Positions 37,301 to 47,800 of a stretch of 64,000 bases of DNA are shown in pieces (within the stretch, counting starts at the first letter, position 1; every line of letters begins with the position of its first letter). The DNA comes from Membranipora membranacea. Taxonomy: Eukaryota; Bryozoa; Gymnolaemata; Cheilostomatida; Membraniporidae. The translations under genes were made by a program, and so were the position numbers. The notes below the pieces were generated by a model, which did not search any database, was not told where the DNA came from, and was given only the letters and a program-made list of their open reading frames with translations. The stretch lies in the NCBI GenBank assembly GCA_914767715.1, contig OU612065.1, forward strand, positions 26,600,001 through 26,664,000. The letters are read 5' to 3'.

Positions 37301-40300
37301 TTAGAAACCATATGCGTGCAATGTTCCTGGCTGCACTAAGAGATATACAGATCCGAGCTCACTGAGGAAGCATGCTAAGAACCACAAACAGGGAGATCAA
37401 CAACAACGAAAGAAGGTAATATAATATATAATACATAATATATTCCACTGTAACTGCGTTTTCCACAGCCAGTACGCATGTCTGGAGGTTATTGTATTGT
37501 AGTTGACATTGATTCTCGCCTACACATTCACACGTCAGTGCAGGGAGAGAGGTTTTCCATCAATAATTTTCCACAAACGGAAAGCAGGGAAAGTAGACTG
37601 CATCACCGGGTATTAATAACTCCTCCGCACTAGCAGTGAAAGCGTGAGCATTGTTTGGGGGCTTTCCAAAACAACCATCCCTATCACATCTGGAAACTCC
37701 ATAGGAATTTTAGTCAGAGTGTTAGACCTCTAAATTCATGCTGCAACTCTCACTAAACCCATTGTTTTCTTCCACTTTATCTGCTCGGTGCAGCCATGTA
37801 CCAAGCAGAACCCCTTTGACCCTCATTACGGAACGCGCACAAATTAACAACCCCGTGCGATATTTGCTTTTTGTCTATGCTCACAAAAACCAACCGAAAA
37901 TGACAGCGGTGCACATAGAGAAACCAGAAAGTATTCAATGTTGAAGCAGCAGACAAAAGGATAAGAAAGTATCGGTATTTCTCAAGCGGTTGGGATATTG
38001 ATTTCAGAAGATTAATCAGGGCAGTTCACCACCCGCAGTTTCTGCTCGTCACAATGTCTTATAGTGTTCATCTTGGGATTTGACCTCTATTGTTCAAAAG
38101 GGAAGTTGGTTTCGATTGAATGAGTTGTGCTTCTGAATTACATAATTGTTAAAAAACTGATTGAAGTTTTCCCAGATGTATCCAATAATCAATATGAAAT
38201 TCCAGAACTCCGCGTAACTACTTCAAACCAAGGCCGCTGTGATTGTGTTCTAGCTAGATGGAGCATATGTAATTACCATCGAATCCTAAGTTTGGCACTA
38301 TCTTGCAGACGTTCACCCCGGTGCAAACAAGAATCAACATACTTTATAATAAATATTAATTTACATTTCAATGTTACAAATTAGGCAAGAAAGCCAATTT
38401 AAAAGCAAGAAAGCTAATTTTGCTGCTTTGAGACACGTCTTAACCACGTTGTTGCTCTGACTTTTCAACTTCTGCTCATTCGCATCGAAATAATCCATGT
38501 ACTACACAGCAGCACGTATCTAGATCAAGTTTAATCCAATTGCCTGCATTTCAGTTGTTCCCCTCCTCTGGCCATGCGGTGTGACATGTTGATCTGCAGC
38601 GACTCCAAATGCAGGCAAATGGACCAAACTTGGTCTAGCACATATCTAACCAAGGAGTTAGAGACTTCTTGATCCAACAAATGATGATCTAGTCTGAGAA
38701 TACCTCAGTGCACCTTCAAAACACAAATCGTTGTGGCGCTGCTCCAGCAACATTATATTTCTGGGACTAACCTTGAAACATGCGCTTATCTGCGAGATTC
38801 ATGAGATCGCTTCTCGGCCTATTGGCTAAGATCAAAGTGTCACTGCCAATGGCCGATTAGTGCCAGTTCAGTTTTGGCAGCTTGCTGCACACTTATGATT
38901 AGGAGGTCCTCTATGGCTTTACCTCTAGGATGCAATCTAGTTTTCTAGAATGTATCACGTTCTCAGTATGAGGATTAGGGCACCTTGCGTCCCTCTTTAG
39001 GGGCAGCCCAATCTTCTGTTTCTTAGCAAACAGCAAGATTGCACTTTTAATGTACGTCATCAGGAGACCTGACGGTTTATTCTTGCTAGATTATCGCTGT
39101 CTTCTCTCCGATATTTTAATTTCCTGTAATGTTGGTTAGAAAAAGGGAGGGGTTAATTGTATTATGGCGAGCTGTGAAACAAGTGTGACTATGATGTTAA
39201 AACAACATCATTATCGTGTTAATTATACAAAATATCGCTTCAATTGTATGTTCTGCCTATTGTGTTAGCTTATGATGTTACACAATTGTAGCTTTACTTA
39301 ATTGATTATTTTTGTACTTGAACAAACTTTCTCTGACAAGCTTTCCATTCTATTGCCATAATAGTCAGCATTTAGAATTCAGTCAATTTGTTTCATATAA
39401 AAGTAAGTCTTCCGTAAAGTTCGGCCAATATATTTATACCATAAATAACATCGATGAGTACATAAATGCATCAAAACAAGATGATTTCATTGTCAAAAAA
39501 CCAATAGTGTTATGCAACGTTTAATGATCACCGATTTTTTTTGCCAATACTTCCCATCAGACATGTAAACTTGATCGTAACATGAAGGAGCAAAAGGTCA
39601 ATTGAATATATAAAAGGATGGGAAAAAACTCCTGTCAAATTCCTTACCCATTACTCAATAATCATTGCCAAATAGAGATGAACCAATATTACTGCTTGAA
39701 TTTGCAGGAAATATTCAGAAGCAAAGCTCATCATAAACCTAGGGTAATCTAATTTCTTGATGTTTTGTCTCAGAGGTTACGGGCATTTATATGAAGTTTC
39801 CTGGGCTATTGGTGTTTACTTTTGGGTTGGAGGTGTTTCAAATATTCTCTTGCAGTGCTCTCATTACACTAAGATTGCTTCAGATTAGTAGTTGAGCAAA
39901 TTACTGTGTTGTGGGTAGGTAGATTCTCTCTGGGTCGGTAAATTTACTGAAAGCAGATTTATGTAAAGCAATAAAAAACGAGTTGCAGATTTTATATTAA
40001 TTATGGCTTGACTTTCAGCTGAGGAGTAATGAGAGTGGATATAGCTCTGAGGGTTTGGGAGATTGCCTGAATATCACCAGACTGAGACCAGAAGGCTCAC
40101 CAATGAGCATCGATTCTCAAGGATCCCTTCCAGGAACGAGAACTGAGTTCTATCCAGGTAAGGCAGAGAGATCAGTAGCTTTCCACTCATTTGATTGGTC
40201 AAAGTTCTTTGTCAACTAATTCAGAAAACAAGATTACTAAATCCTGCGAGAAATAAAATGGTTGCAATTATTGTGTACCGAGTGGTGTTTTGATTTCCCG

Positions 40301-42023
40301 ATTGTACATTTGCTGTCGCTGTAGCTAATTCATAATGTCACTCGTTATTATGACTTAATTTACTTGAGTGTGGCAGCTAACAATAACTAACTAATAATGA
40401 AATGAATTTCTTGTAGCTTCTGTCTCATTCTCATTGGTTCAGTCCACTGTGACTGGTAAAATAACCTACGGCCCTGTTAAAGGACAACACCCGCAACATA
40501 ATAAATTGAGCAGTGAGTTATTCCCCCTCGTCAACAAAACCACACGCACTACAAATATGAATATCGTCTCACAAGGTTATTCGTTTGCTGCCTATCTGTT
40601 GTCCTTGTCCCGAGCTGGTGGTTGTATGATCCTAAGCTATAATTTGCTGGTTCTGCTTTTTACTTTTTTATTATGATCTTAGGATGGGAGCGGTTTTGGA
40701 TCATGTTTTTCCTGTGCTATTATTTGGCCATATTTCCATCTTATCATACTTTGGTGCTGGTTTTTACCTTTTCCTCATCGTTATCTTCATCTTCTCCGGA
40801 ATGGATAATAGGGCAGGCCCGTAGATCTAGGGGGGCAGGGAGGCACTGCTTCCCCTAAAAGCTAAATACAATGGCCTATAAACACTATTATTGAATAATC
40901 CATGTCAGAATCAGCTCCTTTGGGATCTCCATTTGCTTGGGGGGAGCTTACAGCACTCTTCCTGGTGATGCTTCGGACTCGCATCATACTTTTGCCTCCC
41001 CTACCATTTCTTATAAACTACGGCCATGTAGGGTATTATTGCAAATGTAAGTAAACAGACAATGATAAAGGAAATCTAGCATATATAAGCAATGTCATGA
41101 ACTTGTCTCACCTCCCTATATCATGGGAAATTCCATAAGGAATACTGCTGTGTGACCGATTTCAACCACTAAAACTCGGTTAACCAAAATTTGTTTCTCT
41201 GTTTTGTAGCAATCTATTCAAGTGCCCATTCGAGTCGCAGTGGTACTGCAAATGGCGGTTACAGCCACCAACCATCTCCTATTAGCATGAGCATGGCAAG
41301 TTCTCCAATGGTACCAATGAATCACTCTCCCTACCCTGTGCAGCACAGCCCAATGTCTGCCAGAATGCCGCCTAGTCCTGGTCCGCAGATGCAGCAGACA
41401 ATGAATCATCCTACAATGATGCAGCATAGTCCTCTACCTGCAGCCACGGAGCTGTCACAGCCTCAACATGTTCATCAACACTCCAGTATTGACTATAGGT
41501 ATGTGTCACATCAAGGTCAAAAATAGGTCACATAACCGTACCAAGTTTTCCAGATCAACATATTTTTCCATGTGGTCTCACATCATTAGAAATCCTCCCA
41601 TTACAAGTAGATAGGGAAATAATCGCTCTGTGTAATACTCATAACTCATGCCTTACATTTCATAGTGTACTTCAACCAAACACTTCTATGGTAAGCTTTG
41701 TTTTTTGTTGTCTGAACAATGCATGAAACATGTATCAGGAATGGGTGTCAGGAATTTTTATAATTGATCGGTAAATCTATAGTTCAATCAATATCTTCTC
41801 TCTACGCAAGATCTTTCTGCATTCACAGCTTTTGCAAGTTTTTACCAAATCTTTAAACTTGAAACAACTTTTTTTTACAGCTACAACGCTAATCACGAGT
41901 TCTCAAGTGCCCATTCCGTCCTACCGCCAATAAATCCACAACATCAACAACAACCCAGCATTAATCAACAGCAACAACCACAGTTTCCTCCACAGAACAT
42001 TCAACAGCAACATCATCATCATC

Positions 42024-42057
<34 letters not shown>

Positions 42058-43716
42058 GGGCATGCAGCAATCACAACAGGGCATGCGGCAACCACAACAC
42101 CAACAGTACTCTAACCAATTAGCAGCACACAACGTGCACCAGCATCCACACAATCAGATGATCAACACTCTTGCACCAGCTGATTGCGGAAAATGTAAGG
42201 AGTGTGGATCTCACTCCTCCATGTCCCATTATCCTGACTACAACGGCAACACTCTACCCAACATACACAGTACGTACCCAATATACACAATATGTCGAGT
42301 GTTTTTAAGCCTCTGAGACGTTGCTACGATGTTTGGTACTGTCATATATGTTTGTCTCAAACCTTGGAAGTCTGCAGTTACTTGTTTTTACCATCTAATT
42401 AATGATGTCATTGCGAGTTTGCTTCCCTAGTACGTCTGCACATTCATGTTCATTTGATGTGTTGACTTTTTTCCAGCGAGTAACTCATATCCCCAACTAA
42501 CACAAGCACAAGCGTTCGGGAGCAAAGCGAGTTTACTAGCCAATTCCAATTTGAACACTCCTCGGCACAGTGCCAACCTCCACCAACATATGGGAGCCCC
42601 GCCTTCATTTGATGACCACTATAGACAGCAGAGTGCACATGCACTCCAGCATATGCCACAACCGCCACACACTCCAAACTGTAAGTCAAGAGAAGATTTT
42701 TTGTATACATTTTTAGGTGTTGGTGCCCTTTCCAACTCCAGGAAAACTTGTTACAAAAAATTCCATAATACTACTTGATTATGAGTGTAAACTGTGAAAA
42801 TGCAGAACTGTGAAAATGGTAAACTGTGAAATTGCTAAACTGTGAAAATGACAGAGCCATAGCAACAGTTGACATGTTGTTTGTTTTGTTCCTGCTACCT
42901 GTATATCCGTTGGCACACATAACTTGATTGGATCTGGTTTCTGAATTTGCACCAAGTACTTCAGTAATACTTGGCAATTGGCCTCGCCAATACTTGGCAA
43001 CTTGGCAATTGGTCTATTATGTGTTGAACTAAATATGCAGCAACCTTTTCAGTGTTTCAAATCAATTTTTGGGGGATTAAGTCTCTAACCTTGTTCTTTT
43101 GGGTGCCACAAGCCCACTCAGCTCTAGTACACTGCAGATTTATCGAGCACTTGGTAGATGTCATTGGCTAATATAAATAAATAGGATTGTTAAGATATTG
43201 GATTGACTTAGAATTAAACTTACATCATAAATTATCCATTGCCTATATTTGGCAGCTAATATATGGGACGCTAATTCCATTTTCATGATAGAAAATCCTA
43301 CAATGTACGCTCATACCCAACCTTAAAGTCCACTTATCAGAGGAAGTAGTGAGAACTGTATGAATATGTTACGCTTCTAAATAAAGTGTCACCTTCATTG
43401 ATTTAAAATATAATACAGAAGATTATAGAGTCAGCCTTACGCAAAATCTTTCCACTGCGGAAGAGGATCACTGCCAACACATGCACAAGGGAAGCTCTTT
43501 GCTGTTAACCAAGCTCAAATATGACATTGACACCAGGGAGAATGGAAGGGGGTAGTCAATGTCCCTTCCATTCTCCTTTCCATGTCCCTTCCAATTCCCC
43601 CTTCCATTCTCCCTGTTGACACCAAGTTGTGTAGTTTCCATTCTGGATTTATTCGAAATGTTATTATAACTAATAAATTATTCCGAATTTCATTTGCAGA
43701 TTTGCCTATGACATAG
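31325..43716 (+). CDS. GLIS: GLIS-family five-zinc-finger transcription factor
   Basis: Twelve exons: 31325-31347, 32107-32285, 32608-33869, 34779-34913, 35193-35408, 36743-36904, 37305-37415, 40019-40157, 41210-41498, 41881-42269, 42477-42680 and 43700-43716 (1041 aa, frame intact). Five C2H2 fingers span ~536-690: CQWIDC...[24 protein letters not shown], then a finger split by an intron ([18 protein letters not shown]), [18 protein letters not shown] and [18 protein letters not shown]. The linker [14 protein letters not shown] and the [16 protein letters not shown] finger are GLIS1/3-like, not GLI-like. After the fingers, [16 protein letters not shown] resembles conserved GLIS sequence. Both flanks are low complexity: Pro/Ser-rich with Gln/His runs (exon 3), an acidic stretch before finger 1 (exon 4), and a CAA-repeat poly-Gln (exon 10). 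Expected role: nuclear, binds GLI-like DNA sites. An upstream in-frame TAA supports the start. Confidence 0.9.
36563..36660. repeat. Short GC-rich inverted-repeat element, family F copy 1
   Basis: Begins AGAACAAGTTTTTTTCTC and has GTGGTGGTGGCGGCG opposed to CGCCACCACAAAGG. The unit AGAACAAGTTTGTTCCCTC...GTGGTGGCGGAG recurs at 50093-50200. Looks like a small fold-back element in a GLIS intron. Confidence 0.5.
38528..38633. repeat. Inverted-repeat element, family D copy 1
   Basis: Ends are imperfect inverted repeats: AAGTTTAATCCAATTGCC at the left and GCAGGCAAATGGACCAAACT at the right. The same end sequence occurs at 53327-53455 and, as a half copy, near 63430-63510. MITE-like; target duplication not resolved. 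Confidence 0.55.
38806..39035 (+). repeat. U2-snRNA-headed SINE-like repeat, copy 1
   Basis: The first ~40 bases (ATCGCTTCTCGGCCTATTGG, then CTAAGATCAAAGTGT) reproduce the 5' end of U2 snRNA with one substitution and one inserted base. The following ~190 bases are not U2: no branch-point-pairing or Sm region is recognisable. The same head and body recur at 55078-55290. Two copies sharing a non-U2 body indicate a dispersed retroposon rather than a U2 gene or a simple U2 pseudogene. Located in GLIS intron 7, sense to the gene. Confidence 0.75.
40815..41030. repeat. Dispersed repeat family C, copy 1
   Basis: Starts GGCCCGTAGATCTAGGGGGG, contains GCAGGGAGGCACTGCTTCCC and ATTGAATAATCCATGTCAGA, and ends near TAAACTACGGCC. 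The ends are inverted (GGCC-GTAG/CTACGGCC). Related copies lie at about 47740-47990 and 48857-48985. Sits in GLIS intron 8. Confidence 0.55.
42006..42059 (+). repeat. CAT/CAA trinucleotide repeat coding His/Gln in GLIS exon 10
   Basis: About 18 triplets (CATCAT then CAACAA repeats) translate to a short His run followed by poly-Gln, within a wider Gln-rich segment. Length polymorphism is likely. Confidence 0.85.
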
Positions 43717-44885
43717 AATTCTACCAGCGGAAAAGATATATAGGCTCACGAATTAACGTTGAAAGTGCAACGTGTTATTTCAATGTAAAGACTTGAGTTA
43801 TTTGCAGTTTATTTTTGTAACAAAGACTATTGTGATTGTGATAACTCTATTGTGCATATAAAGATACACACACATGTATAATATGGTGCAACAAAGTTTC
43901 TATTTTTATTATGAAATGTTTATCACAAATTTTTGAGCTGTTACTGGACCAATTCATGCCGTACTGGTACTCTATATATTTTTGTACATTCTCAGTATTT
44001 TTCACAGTTTTCTGCTGGACAGACAACTCCGTCCATTCCAATTTTCCATCCGTATATTCACCAGGAAGAATATCCCACCCTCCCTGTATTCACACAGTGT
44101 TTACTTCCGCATCATATTATTTAGATAGTCTCTTATAATGGAGTTATATTCACACTATACATAAAGCCTGGCCAGGCTGTCAGGGTGGGCGGCGTCCCCC
44201 ACCAAGGCAGCCTGCCCAGGCTACCATACATATCTATCGCTGATTTTTGAAGATTGTTTGACAAAAAAAGAGTTATGTTTGCTCACAATTCTTTGCTTTG
44301 AAAATTATGAATATTTCACACTAATCTAGATACAGGATATATATTTTTTTGTATATTTATACTCGTAGTCATGAGTAGTTTTGTTTATGTGAATCCTGTT
44401 TTGCTTTCAATTGCACAAGTCTATATCCGTCCGCCGTGGATTTTTATATCCTGGAGCAATAAGATTGAATATTTTCCCAAAAAACAGTCTTATGGTTTTA
44501 AATAGCAAAATGTGAAGAGTCCAGCTTGTGTATGTTGAACTGAACGGTGTACAAGTCAGAGTTATGCAGTAATAACTAGCACAGCAAGTTGTCTTCCCTT
44601 TCGACAAACACAGACAACTTCAATACTGCTTCTGGATAATACCAGCATGTGGCACAAAAATATATGAGATCATCACTTTGCGCATAGCCAAACTATTGTT
44701 CTTATTATTTGTCATCATCAAATGGATGGGCTCTTTAGCGGGAACAACACAATGGGACAATACGTTACATTGTTGCTCTTAAACTGTTACACAACAACCA
44801 CAGAAGGGAATAGCGATGCAATAATCTAGAAGCCAACATGGCAGTGTGCTGAAATATTTCTTGCTCGTATTGTGACCTCAGAAGC
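43717..44885. other. GLIS 3' UTR and intergenic spacer
   Basis: 1.2 kb to the next ATG on the same strand. It contains a GC-rich hairpin-like stretch at 44165-44225 (CCTGGCCAGGCTG...CAGCCTGCCCAGGC). No coding exon seen. Confidence 0.5.
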
Positions 44886-47800
44886 ATGTTTGGCATCATC
44901 TTTTGTGCGGTGCTAGTTTTTTTCATTTTCCTCTTTCTTTTCATCATCACATTTATCTTCAACCATGGATTGAGACTGCGGGTATGTAAGTGTGTACAGC
45001 AAGTTTTCAGCCCATTAAATCATGAGCTAAAACCAAATTAGATCTGATACTCATTCTGTGGTCTTTGTTGATAAGTTGTTGTAGTACGCAGTTTATTGAA
45101 TAGATGATCAGCTTGAAGTCTGAAGTTTTGTTTATCATGTGCATTTCTTAAAAATCAATCCTTATTTCCAGGTTACTCATATTCTATAAAAAATATTCTG
45201 TCTGTTCTGTTGTTAGGAGTGCTGTCTCTTCCTGTAAATGATTACTCCCATTTCTTGTAAACATAATTTGTAACCATGACCATTTCTGTTACAGACACAG
45301 ATCAATGTGCCCTTCTGTGATAAAACTTACTTCACCACTGAGCATATATATCTGGTCACCTTCATTACCGGGCAGAGACCTTGTTAGTATTTACATAAGA
45401 TAAGAATCATTTTAACCCTCACAGAGAGCATCGAAATAATGTTACTTATTGGAGCTGGAGCAATTTAAAATTCTGCGGCAATCAACTTATGACACATTTA
45501 AGAGAGCAATCAGAAGAAAAATGACCAAGTATTAGAAAGCAGACATGATGGAACAACCATTCAAGTACTTTGATGTTCGGCATACATGAGTAACCTTGTC
45601 ACACGCCTAGTTTTTTGTTTCCCTAAAACAAAAAAGAAGCAGTGTGACAAGGCTAATATATGAGTATTAGATAACCTGAAACACATGAAAGAACTCAAAA
45701 TTGTGAGAGCTTAGCCCTAGCCGTGACAAGGCTAGTGAGAACTCTCTGTGAAAACTTGTTCAAAGGTGTCACTTTCATTGTCAGGTGCCGGAACTAAGGC
45801 AGATATATACCTCAGGTTACATGGAGAGTGTGTGTCAAGTGATATCTTCAAGCTAGATGACTTGTCAAAAGGTCACTTCCAGAGATGTGCCATTGACAGA
45901 TTCTTAATATTCACAAAAGGTGAGGGTCTTTTAATGCGTTAGGCTTGAGAAATGAACTAGTTAATAGTATAGAGAAGCGTAAAATGTTAAAGTCGGGGTT
46001 AAATTATATAGCATATCAGTTCTGACCTCCCTGTGGGAAATTGCCCCACTCCTATTCATGAACTGACAACTCCATTTTAATGTTTTTTTTATTTTAGCGC
46101 TAGCTCATAATTAATATCTTCAAAGTCTTTTTGTCTGATATTTTGTGACAGCTGTCGATATTTAAAAACATATTATATAAACTCTCACGTGATTTATGCT
46201 AATAAGGGAGCGCAGAGCCGATTCAACATTTTAATTCATGCAGTATTTAATATATGTAGTAAAAGTGATGCAAGCAAAACATATTTCACTTTTATATTTT
46301 AGAGTCTCTTGGGCACATCGTGCGAGTTGAAATTCAGGTTGATGCTCATGGCAGAAGAAACCAAGATTGGTAAGTTTAAGGTCGCAGGACTGAGTGACAG
46401 ACAGAATACCTTAGCATGTTTACTTTGAGTGGCTAACATTTGCTGTTAGAGTCATTCCGTTATCAGCTGCTGGACTACTGGTGTTTGATTGGCCTTCAGT
46501 AGTCTGAGCCCCCAGACTCTTGCCCACCATCCGAGAGGCCCCGGCCGGGGCAGGCCAGGACCTATGGTGAGCTCCGACTAGCTAACAGAGTGCAATATGG
46601 CGCAGTAATTGTACTATTATCCTTAGGGCAACCAATATATTCTTAGTTTGATTGTGAACTATAGTGTACTTAATTACTTGACAGTCAGTGTTTTCACACG
46701 CTTTAATTTCAGGTTTTTAACTGAGGTGATAGTTCAGGATCCACAGCACCAATACAGGCCATACATATTCACCTGCTGCCAGTGGTTCAAAGGAGGAGCG
46801 TGTACCTACAAACACTTCATAGTCGGTCCTAAAGATCATCGATCATCTTATCTGAGGTAGAATATATTTCTGTCTGAAAGTAATAGTTTTACCACACAAA
46901 AGTGGCTGACTGACATACAGACCTCTTAGATCCGTAGACACACCAATATTATATTCCCTATCATAATAATCAGGTTCCATATTCCACCATTCTTTGCTTA
47001 AAAGTAAGGAGGTGAAATTATCTTGACTATCACTGATGTTACGAATATAAATGTGTACCGTAGTTACATTATCTATGGTGAACTCTTTGGTGTGAGACCA
47101 GTTGTTTTGAAAATAGAAAAATTTCCTATGAATAGACAGTTTTCTGAGCTCTTATTTATGCCTCAATTCGGAGTTGTCCTCTCTCCAGTTTGGGTACTCT
47201 AAACCCACACCGCCTAGGAAAAACTTGCTGAAAGAGGGTTATATCTAAAACCGCTAATGTTAGGATAAAAATGATTTTTGATTCAGAGTCTGCACCATTG
47301 AAAACCCTGTGAGACAGGGTCACAACAAATTTTGTCCGCGACGAACAAGAAATCGTTTATAAGAATTATCTTCCCGAATTGCTATAGAATTCCCTCCATT
47401 GACTTTTAGGATAAATAGGATAAATAGAGCTGTACCAACAAAATATAACGCAAGCAAATGCTGACAATCAACACACTCTGTTAACATGTGATTTGGTTGA
47501 TTAAAACATAATCACATGTTAACAACGAGATTGTAGATATGCTATTGTACAATATCATATCCCTTTCACCCAACTTGCCAAGGAGTCTATGTTACCTCAA
47601 TGGCCATGAATTGGGACTACTCAAATCCAACAATATTTGCGTAGTGATTACCTTGCGCTCTAACATAGATGGAAGGAGGTTAAAAAAATACTGACAGGTA
47701 AGCAATCTGTAGCCAAAGTGCGGTCTTAGCTCAGAGTGAAATACGGCCTGGCTGGTGCAGGCCGTATTTCTAGGGGAGGCAGGGAGGCCTTGCCTCCCTT

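Larger units (their letters stand above)
37416..40018 (+). other. Long GLIS intron 7
   Basis: 2.6 kb between the last finger exon and the [11 protein letters not shown] exon. It holds a family D inverted-repeat element (38528-38633) and the U2-headed repeat (38806-39035). No further exon is recognised; frames at 37738-37944, 38127-38384 and 39312-39524 have no support. Confidence 0.6.

Noticed and set aside
38806-39035. Functional U2 snRNA gene
   Set aside because: Only the first ~40 bases resemble U2. The branch-recognition, Sm-site and 3' stem-loops are missing, and the rest is shared with a second repeat copy.
40673-40858. Hydrophobic 61-codon frame in GLIS intron 8
   Set aside because: Pyrimidine-rich intronic sequence running into family C repeat; no splice partner in phase.
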